This document shows, piece after piece, positions 27,400 through 36,952 of a DNA stretch of 64,000 bases. The number at the start of each line of letters is the position of its first letter. Within the stretch, counting starts at the first letter, position 1. Position numbers and translations under genes: made by a program. The notes under the pieces are model-generated. The model did not search any database. It was not told the origin of the DNA and saw only the letters and a program-made list of their open reading frames with translations. The stretch is from Bacteroidales bacterium. Lineage in GTDB: Bacteria > Bacteroidota > Bacteroidia > Bacteroidales > UBA932. The stretch spans positions 117,281 through 181,280 of the forward strand of contig SUYU01000002.1 in the NCBI GenBank assembly GCA_015060245.1. The letters run 5' to 3'.

Positions 27400-30153
27400 A
27401 TGGAGTACAATTTTTTAGAAATTGAGAAGAAATGGCAGTCGTTCTGGGCTGCAAACAAAACATTTGAAGTAAAGACTGATTCTTCAAAACCAAAATATTA
27501 CGTGTTGGACATGTTCCCTTATCCGTCGGGAGCAGGTCTGCATGTGGGCCATCCGCTAGGATATATAGCAAGCGATATCTACAGCAGATACAAGAGATTG
27601 AAGGGATTCAACGTCCTTCACCCTATGGGTTATGACGCATTTGGCCTTCCTGCTGAGCAATATGCAATCCAGACCGGACAACACCCGGCAAAGACTACAG
27701 AGAACAATATCAACAGATATAGGGAGCAACTTGACAGAATAGGCTTCTCGTTTGACTGGAGCCGCGAGGTGCGCACATGTGAGCCAGGTTACTACAAATG
27801 GACCCAGTGGGCATTCCTTGAGATGTTCAACCACTATTACAACAATGACACATGCAAGGCTGAGCCAATTGCAGAACTTGTTGCAAAATTCGAGAATGAG
27901 GGCAATGCTTCAGTTAATGCTGCATGCGGAGATGTGGAGAAGTTCTCGGCACAGGAGTGGAAATCGTTTGATGAGAAGAAACAGAGCGATATTCTTATGC
28001 AGTACAGAATTGCTTATCAGGGCGAGACTGCTGTGAACTGGTGTGCAAAACTTGGAACAGTTCTGGCCAATGATGAGGTAAAGGAGGGCTTGTCGGTACG
28101 TGGCGGATACCCTGTTGAGCAGAAGATGATGAAACAGTGGCAGTTGAGAGTTTCTGCCTATGCAGAGAGACTTCTTGTTGATCTTGATGATCTTCAGTGG
28201 ACCGATTCATTGAAGGATATGCAGAGAAACTGGATAGGCAAGTCGCAGGGTGCAGAGATGATATTCAAAGTGGGTGATTATGACATGACAATCTTCACCA
28301 CCCGTGCCGATACTGTATTTGGTGTGACATTCATGGTTCTTGCTCCTGAAAGCGAGTGGGTTGACAAACTTACAACCCCTCAGCAGAGAGAGGCAGTTGA
28401 TGCATACCTCAAGGAGGCCAAGAAGAAGACAGAGCGCGAGAGAATGACTGAAACACGCAAGGTAACAGGCGTATTTACAGGTTCGTATGCTGTGAACCCT
28501 CTTACAGGAGATCAGGTTCCGGTGTGGATCAGTGAGTATGTGTTGGCTGGTTATGGTACAGGTGCAATTATGGCGGTGCCTGCACACGACAGCAGGGACT
28601 ATGCCTTTGCAAAACAGTTCAATCTGCCTATCATCCCGTTGATTGAGGGTTGTGATGTGAGCGAGGAGAGTTTTGATGCAAAGGAGGGTATCATGTGCAA
28701 CTCCGGATTCCTCAATGGAATGAGCGTTAAAGAGGCAATCCCTGCAGCAATCGATTATGTTGAGAAGCACGGCATAGGCCGCAGAAAGATAAACTACAGA
28801 TTGAGGGATGCAATCTTCTCACGCCAGAGATATTGGGGTGAGCCGTTCCCGATCTACTACAAGGATGGTATTGCAACCCCTATTCCTCTTGAGGAACTTC
28901 CTTTACAGTTGCCTGAGGTTGACAAATTCCTTCCAACCGAGACAGGTGAACCGCCTTTGGCAAGAGCCGAGAACTGGACATACAAGGGCTATCCTATTGA
29001 GACAAGCACAATGCCGGGTTTTGCAGGCAGCAGCGCCTACTATTTGAGATATATGGATCCTCATAATGATTCTGCACTCGTAAGCAGCGAGGCTGATGAG
29101 TACTGGAGAAATGTTGACCTTTACATTGGCGGTACAGAGCATGCTACAGGCCACCTTATCTACTCGCGTTTCTGGAACAAGTTCCTCTTTGACCTCGGTT
29201 ATGTTGTAGAGAAGGAGCCGTTCAAGAAACTTATCAACCAGGGTATGATCCAGGGTCGTTCAAACTTTGTATACAGAATCAAGAATACAAACACTTTTGT
29301 TTCATACGGACTTAAAGACCAGTATGATACAACTGAGATTCATGTCGATGTCAATATAGTGAACAATGACCGTCTTGACATAGAGGCCTTCAAAAACTGG
29401 ATGCCTGATTATGCTACTGCAGAGTTCGTGCTTGAGAATGGTGAGTACATCTGCGGATATGCAGTCGAGAAGATGAGCAAGAGTATGTTCAATGTTGTAA
29501 ATCCTGACAATATCTGTAATTCATATGGAGCCGACACATTGCGCCTTTATGAGATGTTCCTTGGTCCATTGGAGCAGTCAAAACCTTGGGATACAAAGGG
29601 TATTGATGGTGTTAACCGTTTCTTGAAGAGACTCTGGAAGATGTTCTTTGATGCAGAGGGTAATCTTGCTGTTGTTGACGCGGAACCGTCTGCTGCAGAG
29701 TTGAAGGCATTGCACAAACTTATCAAGAAAGTGGGCGACGACATTGAGTCATTCTCATTCAACACATCTGTAAGTGCGTTCATGATTGCCATGAATGAAC
29801 TTCAGGATCTCAAGTCGCGCAACAGACATGTCCTTGAGAATGTGATTATCCTGTTGTCTCCTTTTGCCCCTCATATCACTGAGGAGTTGTGGAGCATACT
29901 TGGCCACAATGAGAGCATCTCAAATGCAAGTTTCCCTGAGTACGTTGAGGCTTATACCATTGAGAATACATTTGAGTATCCGGTATCTTTCAACGGCAAG
30001 ATGAGATTCAAACTTGAGTTGTCAAAGAGTCTCTCTCCAAAAGAGGTTGAGGAGGCTGTAAGGGCAAATGAGAATACAGAGAAGTATCTTGCAGGCAAGC
30101 CTATCAAAAAGGTGATTGTTGTCCCTTCAAAGATTATCAACATCGTCTGCTAA
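27400..30153 (+). CDS. leuS: Leucyl-tRNA synthetase
   Basis: 917 residues from the ATG at 27400. The class I signatures are HVGH in [17 protein letters not shown] and KMSKS in [12 protein letters not shown]. Between them lies the CP1 editing domain with [19 protein letters not shown] and [13 protein letters not shown]. It charges tRNA-Leu with leucine. The C-terminal anticodon-binding domain and the small tail ([16 protein letters not shown]) are complete. No T-box leader precedes it. Confidence 0.97.
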   Translation: MEYNFLEIEKKWQSFWAANKTFEVKTDSSKPKYYVLDMFPYPSGAGLHVGHPLGYIASDIYSRYKRLKGFNVLHPMGYDAFGLPAEQYAIQTGQHPAKTTENNINRYREQLDRIGFSFDWSREVRTCEPGYYKWTQWAFLEMFNHYYNNDTCKAEPIAELVAKFENEGNASVNAACGDVEKFSAQEWKSFDEKKQSDILMQYRIAYQGETAVNWCAKLGTVLANDEVKEGLSVRGGYPVEQKMMKQWQLRVSAYAERLLVDLDDLQWTDSLKDMQRNWIGKSQGAEMIFKVGDYDMTIFTTRADTVFGVTFMVLAPESEWVDKLTTPQQREAVDAYLKEAKKKTERERMTETRKVTGVFTGSYAVNPLTGDQVPVWISEYVLAGYGTGAIMAVPAHDSRDYAFAKQFNLPIIPLIEGCDVSEESFDAKEGIMCNSGFLNGMSVKEAIPAAIDYVEKHGIGRRKINYRLRDAIFSRQRYWGEPFPIYYKDGIATPIPLEELPLQLPEVDKFLPTETGEPPLARAENWTYKGYPIETSTMPGFAGSSAYYLRYMDPHNDSALVSSEADEYWRNVDLYIGGTEHATGHLIYSRFWNKFLFDLGYVVEKEPFKKLINQGMIQGRSNFVYRIKNTNTFVSYGLKDQYDTTEIHVDVNIVNNDRLDIEAFKNWMPDYATAEFVLENGEYICGYAVEKMSKSMFNVVNPDNICNSYGADTLRLYEMFLGPLEQSKPWDTKGIDGVNRFLKRLWKMFFDAEGNLAVVDAEPSAAELKALHKLIKKVGDDIESFSFNTSVSAFMIAMNELQDLKSRNRHVLENVIILLSPFAPHITEELWSILGHNESISNASFPEYVEAYTIENTFEYPVSFNGKMRFKLELSKSLSPKEVEEAVRANENTEKYLAGKPIKKVIVVPSKIINIVC

Positions 30154-30186
30154 ACTTTACTGAACTTAACTTAAACATGAAGACAT

Positions 30187-31107
30187 ATGACACTAAGTAA
30201 AATTTTAAAGATTTTCAAAACATATTCTATCCTTACTGTGGGCGTATTCCTGTACGCCTTCAGTTGGATAGCATTCATTATACCTAAAGGTATTGCCGGA
30301 GGTGGTGTAACCGGTATATCATCAATTATTTTTTATGCTACCAACGAACTTATTCCAATTTCGCTCTCCTACCTTGTAATCAATGTTGTGTTGCTTGCAG
30401 GCGGAACTATGATTTTGGGAAAAGGTTTCGGCTTCAAGACTATCTATTGTATATTGTGTGCCTCGCTTATGTTTGAGGTGCTTCCCCAGTTTGAGTGGAT
30501 TACCACTCTGTCTGATATTCCCGACAAATTCATAAATGCCATTATTGGTGGAGGTATAAGTGCCTTTGGAATAGCGGCAATATTCATGCAGGGAGGCAGT
30601 ACGGGTGGAACCGATATCATAGCGATTGTTTTGTCGAAGTACCGTGACAACTCGCCGGGCAAGATATTCATGTATTGTGACCTCATAATCATAGGATCAA
30701 TCTATTTTCTTCCAGGCAAAGGCCTGCAGGATATAGTGTATGGTTATATTGTGATGGTCTCTTTCACATATCTGCTTGACCAGTTGCTTACAGGATCAAA
30801 ACAGTCTGTGCAGATAATCATCTTCTCGTCAAAATACAAGGAGATTGGAGATATGCTCACTACAGAGATGAACAGGGGTGTTACAGCACTCAATTCAGTG
30901 GGCTGGTACTCAAAACAGGATGGCAAAGTGCTTATAGTAATTGCCAGAAAGGCTCAGTTGCCGCAGATTACTGCAGGTATCAAGGAGGTTGACAGCAGGG
31001 CATTCATCTCTGTCTGTTCGGCCATGGGAGTTTATGGCGAGGGCTTCGACGTAGTGAAATCAAAGAAGAACAAGAAAGGTGGCATAATGAAGTTTATTCA
31101 GGAGTAA
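30187..31107 (+). CDS. YitT family membrane protein (DUF2179), first of a tandem pair
   Basis: 306 residues with about five to six membrane helices (for example YSILTVGVFLYAFSWIAFII) followed by the cytoplasmic DUF2179 domain (RGVTALNSVGWYSKQDGK, VLIVIARKAQLPQI). It has the family hallmarks IPKGIAGGGVTGISSIIFY and FMQGGSTGGTDIIAIVLSKY. The physiological role of YitT proteins is poorly known. It is followed after 12 bases by a homologous gene. Confidence 0.92.
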   Translation: MTLSKILKIFKTYSILTVGVFLYAFSWIAFIIPKGIAGGGVTGISSIIFYATNELIPISLSYLVINVVLLAGGTMILGKGFGFKTIYCILCASLMFEVLPQFEWITTLSDIPDKFINAIIGGGISAFGIAAIFMQGGSTGGTDIIAIVLSKYRDNSPGKIFMYCDLIIIGSIYFLPGKGLQDIVYGYIVMVSFTYLLDQLLTGSKQSVQIIIFSSKYKEIGDMLTTEMNRGVTALNSVGWYSKQDGKVLIVIARKAQLPQITAGIKEVDSRAFISVCSAMGVYGEGFDVVKSKKNKKGGIMKFIQE

Positions 31108-31119
31108 CCGTAAATTGAG

Positions 31120-32058
31120 ATGAAATTTGATTTTAAGAGTGTATTGGGTGGAATAAAGACCTATTTGATTATAACTGTAGGTCTGTTGTGTTATGCATTG
31201 GGATGGGATGTCTTCCTCATTCCTAACGGTATGGTCGGCGGTGGAGTTACAGGTATTGCCGCTGTCCTTCTCTATGCATTCAAAATTCCTGTCAGTGTTT
31301 CATTCTTTGTAATAAACCTTGTCCTGCTGCTTATAGCACTTAAGGTTTTGGGCAAGGGATTCGGTGTCAAGACAGTTTATGCAATTGTGGTAACTTCCAT
31401 ATTTCTGGAAGTGTTGCCAATGTATTTGTCTGACGCATTTATCCAGGAGATTGCAATCAGCAACGGCAAACTGCTTTGTGCAATCTTTGGAGGAGTTGTA
31501 TCGGGTTTGGGTATAGGATTGTGCTTTTCACAGGGTGGAAGTACCGGCGGTACAGATATCGTCGCACTTATGATTACCAAGTACAGGAATATATCCGCCG
31601 GAAAAATTATTCTTATCATAGACATATTCATCATTGCATCATCATTGCTGCTTCCTGCAAAGCAGATTTATGATGCGGCAGGTAACCTGATAGGAACAGA
31701 AAGCACCGGTATGAGACTGGCAACAGTCCTTTACGGTTATATTCTTATCATGGCCTGCAGTTATACCATTGACCTGTTTGTGTCGGGAACCAAGCAGTCG
31801 CTCCAACTCTTTATTTTTTCAAAGAAGTATGGAGAGATTGCAGATTCCATCATTTCAGATATAGGAAGGGGTGTAACGCTCATCGATGCCCAGGGATGGT
31901 ATACAAAACAGGAGAGCAAGATTGTGATGGTGGTGGTAAGAAAAACAGATATCAATATGATTTATAAAATTGTAAAATCTGTTGATAGAGATGCTTTCAT
32001 GTCTGTAGGCAGCGTTACAGGCGTGTACGGTAAGGGTTTTGATCAAATTAAGAAATAA
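31120..32058 (+). CDS. YitT family membrane protein (DUF2179), second of a tandem pair
   Basis: 312 residues, homologous along its length to the preceding gene: IPNGMVGGGVTGIAAVLLY, SQGGSTGGTDIVALMITKY and the DUF2179 part RGVTLIDAQGWYTKQESK. It differs by an insertion of about 15 residues (DAAGNLIGTESTGMRL) between two late helices. Tandem divergence suggests a heteromeric complex or two related substrates, which is inference. The terminator at 32072 follows directly. Confidence 0.92.
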   Translation: MKFDFKSVLGGIKTYLIITVGLLCYALGWDVFLIPNGMVGGGVTGIAAVLLYAFKIPVSVSFFVINLVLLLIALKVLGKGFGVKTVYAIVVTSIFLEVLPMYLSDAFIQEIAISNGKLLCAIFGGVVSGLGIGLCFSQGGSTGGTDIVALMITKYRNISAGKIILIIDIFIIASSLLLPAKQIYDAAGNLIGTESTGMRLATVLYGYILIMACSYTIDLFVSGTKQSLQLFIFSKKYGEIADSIISDIGRGVTLIDAQGWYTKQESKIVMVVVRKTDINMIYKIVKSVDRDAFMSVGSVTGVYGKGFDQIKK

Positions 32059-32071
32059 ATTTCCAGAAATT

Positions 32072-32119
32072 CTCCAGAGAAAAATCCATAATTGAATATA
32101 TTTTTCTCTGGGGTGTTTT
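32072..32119 (+). terminator. Intrinsic terminator after the YitT pair
   Basis: A perfect 12 bp stem (CCAGAGAAAAAT with ATTTTTCTCTGG), a 14-base loop and a following GGTGTTTTA. It separates the YitT genes from the AraC regulators. Confidence 0.65.
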
Positions 32120-32125
32120 AACGCA

Positions 32126-32156
32126 TTGAACATAAGGGTGTTAGTTTGTAATTTTG
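32126..32156 (+). promoter_or_regulatory. Candidate promoter for the membrane AraC regulator
   Basis: TTG at 32126-32128 and TAATTTTG (exact TAnnTTTG) at 32149-32156 with 20 bases between, and the ATG 20 bases further down. Spacing and position both fit the Bacteroidota consensus. Confidence 0.5.
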
Positions 32157-32175
32157 TCCGGCAAAATCACAGACT

Positions 32176-33333
32176 ATGAATATTTTGTCTTTTACCCGGA
32201 GCATCTCGGGTGTTACATTTGTAGGACTTTCGTCCATCTATATCTCAATACTTCTCTATCTTTTTTACTGTTATTTAAGAGGTGGTAGAGTCAAGTTCAG
32301 GCTCCTTGAACTTGTGGCGGCTGTCGTATCGTTCCTGCTCATGTCGGTGCAGCAGGAGGCTATACCGTTTTTCATAAATGAGTGCAGGATGCAGGCCTCT
32401 CCGTTAATTTTGATTCCAATAAAACTCTTTATACTATCTACGGTTTTTGTAGTTATGCTGCTTCAGTCATCGGGTCTGATTAAAGAGGGAATAACTCTTT
32501 TTATCCGCCATCTGTGCCGTCTCTATATGGCCATACTGGTTGCTGACCTCCTTTATGTTATGGGGGTCATGGGGGCAGATCTGCACATTATGGCCATGTT
32601 GGGAATGATGGCTTGCGTAATCATGCTGCTGCTTCTTAAATTTTTCAGGGTCTATATAAAGGCGTGTGATTGTCTCAAAGAGGGCTTGACGAGGGAGAAT
32701 CTCATGAAGTTTACCTTTGTGTCGTGTGTAGTGCTTGTTATATCCTACACTCTCTTCATCTCTGTTTTCTTCAGGGAGAGGGAGGCTCTGGGCATAGTGC
32801 CGCTCACGCTTCTTCTCTCTGTGCAGCTCTCTTTTTTCATCTACTGGAGCAGAAATGGTGTGCGTCCCGCAAGATACGGGGTTCCCGCTGACTCCCGCCG
32901 GGATGATCAGGAGAAAATCTCAGCGGCCGTACTTGAGGATAAAGGTTCAGATTATCAGGATATCATAGACAGACTTGTGCTCTGTTTCGAAAATGAGAAA
33001 CCCTATTTGAACTGCGACCTCAAGATTGAAGATGTCGCGAGGCGTATCTATACCAACAAGACTTATGTCTCGAGAGCATTGAACCATGGCATGTCAAAGA
33101 ATTTCAATCAATTTGTCAATGGTTACAGGATAAGGGAGGCCTGCTCAATCTATATCCATAATCCAATAAATTCAATATCTGAATTATGTGACAAGTGTGG
33201 TTTCAAGAATCTCTCTTCATTCAGTACGGCATTCAGCCTTCATGTGGGGTATACTCCTGCGGAGTGGTGCCGGGAGGTAAAGAAAAAACTGGTAAACAAT
33301 GAAAAGGTGTCGGTTGATGATTATTTTTCGTAG
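32176..33333 (+). CDS. Membrane-anchored AraC-family transcriptional regulator
   Basis: 385 residues. The N-terminal 230 or so form about six to seven membrane helices (IYISILLYLFYCYLRG, LILIPIKLFILSTVFVVMLL, IMAMLGMMACVIMLLLLKFF and others). The C-terminal 100 residues are an AraC DNA-binding domain with two helix-turn-helix units: LKIEDVARRIYTNKTYVSRA and SISELCDKCGFKNLSSFSTA, ending YTPAEWCREV. Such membrane AraC proteins are frequent in Bacteroidales; signal and targets are unknown. The end overlaps the next gene by 35 bases. Confidence 0.88.
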   Translation: MNILSFTRSISGVTFVGLSSIYISILLYLFYCYLRGGRVKFRLLELVAAVVSFLLMSVQQEAIPFFINECRMQASPLILIPIKLFILSTVFVVMLLQSSGLIKEGITLFIRHLCRLYMAILVADLLYVMGVMGADLHIMAMLGMMACVIMLLLLKFFRVYIKACDCLKEGLTRENLMKFTFVSCVVLVISYTLFISVFFREREALGIVPLTLLLSVQLSFFIYWSRNGVRPARYGVPADSRRDDQEKISAAVLEDKGSDYQDIIDRLVLCFENEKPYLNCDLKIEDVARRIYTNKTYVSRALNHGMSKNFNQFVNGYRIREACSIYIHNPINSISELCDKCGFKNLSSFSTAFSLHVGYTPAEWCREVKKKLVNNEKVSVDDYFS

Positions 33334-33787
33334 CCGTCTGGCTGTGGCATTGAGGGGTATGGCTGATTCGCTGGAGAGAAAGGAGTTTGGACAAAGGCTT
33401 CAGGAATTGGAGGTTTTTGATGATATCCATAATGTGGAGGTGATTTACCGGCGCCGGGATGTGTTGGTTGAGATAGCAGAGAGGGCCGACAGGGTAATGG
33501 AGGAGAAGAGGCTCTATCTGCTGTCGGACCTTACACTTAAAAAGTTGGCAAGGGAGGTCGGAAGCAACAGAACCTACATGTCAAGGGCAATCCACCTGGT
33601 ACGGGGAATGGGTTTCAGGCAATATGTGAACCTCTTCAGGCTCAAGCATGCCAGGGAACTTTGCAGCGGGGGGTACCCATCCTCTCTGGAGGTGGCTCTC
33701 AAGAGCGGATTTGCTGATATAAGGACATTCAACAAGGCAACTGCCGAAAATTACAGGCAAATGGGTGAGGAACTTTCAGATTTATGA
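33299..33787 (+). CDS. Small AraC-type DNA-binding protein
   Basis: 162 residues from the ATG at 33299 (the ATG at 33317 is equally plausible). It consists of a short helical N-terminus and one AraC-like domain: LTLKKLAREVGSNRTYMSRA, then YVNLFRLKHARELC and SSLEVALKSGFADIRTFNKA. This is the same motif order as in the upstream regulator (EDVARRIYTNKTYVSRA, FVNGYRIREAC), so the gene may come from a partial duplication, without the membrane part. It overlaps its neighbour by 35 bases and the ettA-like frame begins at its stop, so it is likely co-translated. Confidence 0.75.
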   Translation: MKRCRLMIIFRSRLAVALRGMADSLERKEFGQRLQELEVFDDIHNVEVIYRRRDVLVEIAERADRVMEEKRLYLLSDLTLKKLAREVGSNRTYMSRAIHLVRGMGFRQYVNLFRLKHARELCSGGYPSSLEVALKSGFADIRTFNKATAENYRQMGEELSDL

Positions 33788-33822
33788 CAAAAAAGGTATC
33801 TTTACACCAAAATTTTTTAGAT

Positions 33823-35499
33823 ATGGCAGATGAAAAGATAATTTTCTCCATGAATGGAGTAGGCAAGATATTGCCACAGAACAATAGGGTTATTCTTAAA
33901 GACATTTACCTTTCGTTTTTCTATGGTGCAAAGATTGGAATCATTGGTCTGAACGGTTCCGGAAAATCTACCTTGATGAAGATTATTGCGGGTATTGAGA
34001 AATCATACCAGGGTGAGGTGGTTTTTGCACCAGGTTACAGCGTGGGATATCTTGAGCAGGAGCCGCAACTCGATGATACAAAGACTGTTAAAGAGATTGT
34101 TGAAGAGGGAGTTCAGGAGGTTGTGGACCTGATGAAGGAGTATGAGGCGGTAAACATGAAGTTTATGGAGCCAATGAGTGATGAGGAGATGGCAAAACTT
34201 ATTGAGTACCAGGGTGAACTTACAGAGAAGATAGAGCAGGCAAATGGTTGGGAACTTGATTCTAAACTTGAGCGCGCGATGGATGCCCTCATGTGTCCTG
34301 AACCTGATGCGCTTGTCAAGAATTTGAGTGGAGGTGAGCGCAGACGTGTGGCATTGTGCCGTCTATTGTTGCAGGAGCCGGATGTGTTGTTGCTTGATGA
34401 GCCTACCAACCACCTCGATACAGAGAGTATACAGTGGCTTGAGGCGCATCTTCAGCAATATAAGGGAACTGTAATTGCTGTAACACACGACCGTTACTTC
34501 CTTGATAATGTTGCAGGCTGGATTCTTGAACTCGATAGGGGTGAGGGCATTCCATGGAAAGGAAATTACTCATCATGGCTTGACCAGAAGGCAAAGAGAC
34601 TCCAGATGGAGGAGAAGCAGGAGAGCAAACGCAGAAAGACCCTTGAGCGTGAGTTGGAGTGGGTAAGGATGGCTCCTAAAGCACGTCATGCAAAATCAAA
34701 GGCACGTCTCTCTGCATATGAGAAGATGATGAATGAGGACCGCAAGCAGAAGGAGGAGAAACTTGAGATATTTATCCCTAACGGACCACGTCTGGGAACA
34801 AATGTGATTGAGGCTACCGATGTTACCAAGGCCTTTGGCGACAAAGTGCTCTACGAAGGTCTCAACTTCAAGTTGCCGCCTGCCGGTATAGTAGGTGTGA
34901 TTGGCCCGAACGGTGCCGGCAAGACTACACTCTTCCGTCTGATTATGGGATATGACCAGCCGGATAAGGGTACATTCTCAATTGGCGAGACTGTAAAGGT
35001 TGCGTACATTGACCAGCAGCATAAGCAGATTGACCCTGAAAAGACCGTTTACCAGACAATAGCAGACAACTCGGAGTTTGTAAAACTTGGCAACAAGGAG
35101 GTGAACGCAAGGGCATATGTGTCAAGATTCAACTTCTCAGGTGCCGACCAGGAGAAGAAGTGCGGAGTGTTGAGCGGTGGTGAAAGGAACCGTCTTCATC
35201 TTGCACTTACACTCAAGGAGGAGGCAAATGTGCTCTTGCTCGATGAGCCTACCAATGATGTGGATGTAAATACAATCCGAGCATTGGAGGAGGGTCTTGA
35301 GAACTTTGCCGGATGTGCGGTGGTAATTTCCCATGACCGTTGGTTCCTTGACAGGATATGTACCCATATTCTTGCCTTTGAGGGCGATTCTAAAGTCTAC
35401 TTCTATGAGGGAACATACTCGGAGTATGAAGAGAACAAGAAGATGAGGCTTGGAAATGTTGAGCCAAAACGCTTCAAGTACAAGAAACTTGTAGAGTAG
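33823..35499 (+). CDS. ettA: ABC-F ATPase, EttA type
   Basis: 558 residues from the ATG at 33823; this start gives the EttA N-terminus (IIFSMNGVGKILPQNN) and length (E. coli EttA has 555), while an in-frame ATG at 33784 adds 13 unrelated residues. Two ATPase domains: Walker A GLNGSGKST, signature LSGGERRRVALCR, Walker B VLLLDEPTNHLD; then Walker A GPNGAGKTT, signature LSGGERNRLHLAL, Walker B VLLLDEPTNDVD. The arm insertion expected in EttA is present (VDLMKEYEAVNMKFMEPMSD). EttA binds the ribosomal E site and gates the first peptide bonds according to ATP level. Confidence 0.93.
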   Translation: MADEKIIFSMNGVGKILPQNNRVILKDIYLSFFYGAKIGIIGLNGSGKSTLMKIIAGIEKSYQGEVVFAPGYSVGYLEQEPQLDDTKTVKEIVEEGVQEVVDLMKEYEAVNMKFMEPMSDEEMAKLIEYQGELTEKIEQANGWELDSKLERAMDALMCPEPDALVKNLSGGERRRVALCRLLLQEPDVLLLDEPTNHLDTESIQWLEAHLQQYKGTVIAVTHDRYFLDNVAGWILELDRGEGIPWKGNYSSWLDQKAKRLQMEEKQESKRRKTLERELEWVRMAPKARHAKSKARLSAYEKMMNEDRKQKEEKLEIFIPNGPRLGTNVIEATDVTKAFGDKVLYEGLNFKLPPAGIVGVIGPNGAGKTTLFRLIMGYDQPDKGTFSIGETVKVAYIDQQHKQIDPEKTVYQTIADNSEFVKLGNKEVNARAYVSRFNFSGADQEKKCGVLSGGERNRLHLALTLKEEANVLLLDEPTNDVDVNTIRALEEGLENFAGCAVVISHDRWFLDRICTHILAFEGDSKVYFYEGTYSEYEENKKMRLGNVEPKRFKYKKLVE

Positions 35500-35503
35500 G
35501 CCC

Positions 35504-35524
35504 AAGTCCCCAATCCGGGGATTT
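35504..35524 (+). terminator. Small hairpin after ettA
   Basis: AAGTCCCC pairs with GGGGATTT (one G-U) around a 5-base loop, five bases after the ettA stop. There is no T-run, so termination is uncertain. Confidence 0.3.
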
Positions 35525-35598
35525 GAGGCGCTGGCAAAGCGTTTGAAATAAAGAAACTTGTAGTGTAAACTGCAGGTCAAACTGCAATATTTTAAGAT

Positions 35599-36948
35599 AT
35601 GAAGATAATAATAGCAGGAGCAGGAGAGGTGGGCAGCCATTTGGCAAAGATGTTGAGTACAGAGTCAAATGACCTTACCATTATAGATAGCCATGAGGCA
35701 AATTTGAACAAAGTCTCACAGATAGCGGATGTGGTTACAGTGCTGGGAAGTCCAACATCAATCTCTACGCTGCAACAGGCAGGAACGGCAGATGCCGATC
35801 TGTTCATAGCAGTAAGTCCGGCCCACGACCAGGATGTGAATCTTATAAGTGCAATGCTTGCCAAAAAGATGGGAAGCAAGAAGGTTACGGCGCGCATCAA
35901 CAACGATGAATATATGCATTATGAGAACAAACTGCTCTTTACAGAATTGGGAATTGATCTGCTCTTCTATCCCGAGAAGATTGCAGCATATGAGATATCC
36001 GACCTGTTGAAGCAGACCGGAACGACTGAGTTCATGGAGTTTGCCCGCGGAAAGTTGCAGATGGTGGTTTTCAGGCTTGATGACGGTGCCCCTTTGATAC
36101 AGAAATGTGTCTATGACATGCTCCCGTTGGGCAATCAGACCCCATATAAGGCTGTAGCAATTGCCCGTGAAGGAACCACTATCATTCCTACTCGTGATAC
36201 CCGTTTTGTTGAAGGTGACCTTGTCTTTGTAATCTGTACAAGCGACGGTGTCAAGGAGGCCATGACCTATTCCGGCAAGAATGAGATTGATATCAACAAA
36301 CTCATGATTGTGGGAGGTGGCAGGATTGGAGAGATGCTCGCACGCAAGATGGAGAACAATGTTGAGATAATAAAGATGATCGAGCAGCGTGAGGAGCGTT
36401 GTGAATATCTTGCCGAGACACTCGACAAGGCTCTCATCATACATGGCGACGGCCGAAACACCGATCTTCTCATTGAGGAGGATGTAAAGGATTTTGATGC
36501 ATTTGTTGCAGTTACAAGCAGTTCGGAGACAAATATCCTTGCATGCGTGGCTGCAAAGAAGATGGGCGTGCCAAAGACAATAGCGGAGGTGGAGAACATA
36601 GAGTATATAAAACTGGCGGAGGGCATGGGCGTTGATGCCGTAATCAACAAGAAACTCATTACTGCGGGCCGTATCTTCCGCTTTACCCTAAGCAATAAAG
36701 TGCGCTCAATCAAGTGCCTCAACGGATCAGATGCCGAGGTGCTGGAGTTCCTTGTCAACCCCGACAGCAACATTACACGAGGCCCACTTAAGGATTTGAA
36801 GTTTCCTAAAGAGGCAATCATTGGAGGAGTTATCCGTGGAAATGAGAGTTTCATTGCAAACGAGTATACAGAGTTGAAGCCTTACGACAGGGTTGTGGTG
36901 TTTGCGCTTCCGCAAGTATTGTCAAAAGTCAACAATTTCTTCATTTAG
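35599..36948 (+). CDS. trkA: Trk potassium transport regulator TrkA
   Basis: 449 residues with two RCK units, each a Rossmann NAD-binding domain plus an RCK-C domain: IIAGAGEVGSHLAKML at the N-terminus and LMIVGGGRIGEMLARKME near residue 235, with conserved acidic residues following (IIDSHEANL and IKMIEQREERC). TrkA gates the TrkH channel by nucleotide binding. No trkH is in the window; the next gene overlaps only in an untranslated extension. Confidence 0.95.
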   Translation: MKIIIAGAGEVGSHLAKMLSTESNDLTIIDSHEANLNKVSQIADVVTVLGSPTSISTLQQAGTADADLFIAVSPAHDQDVNLISAMLAKKMGSKKVTARINNDEYMHYENKLLFTELGIDLLFYPEKIAAYEISDLLKQTGTTEFMEFARGKLQMVVFRLDDGAPLIQKCVYDMLPLGNQTPYKAVAIAREGTTIIPTRDTRFVEGDLVFVICTSDGVKEAMTYSGKNEIDINKLMIVGGGRIGEMLARKMENNVEIIKMIEQREERCEYLAETLDKALIIHGDGRNTDLLIEEDVKDFDAFVAVTSSSETNILACVAAKKMGVPKTIAEVENIEYIKLAEGMGVDAVINKKLITAGRIFRFTLSNKVRSIKCLNGSDAEVLEFLVNPDSNITRGPLKDLKFPKEAIIGGVIRGNESFIANEYTELKPYDRVVVFALPQVLSKVNNFFI

Positions 36949-36952
36949 AGAG

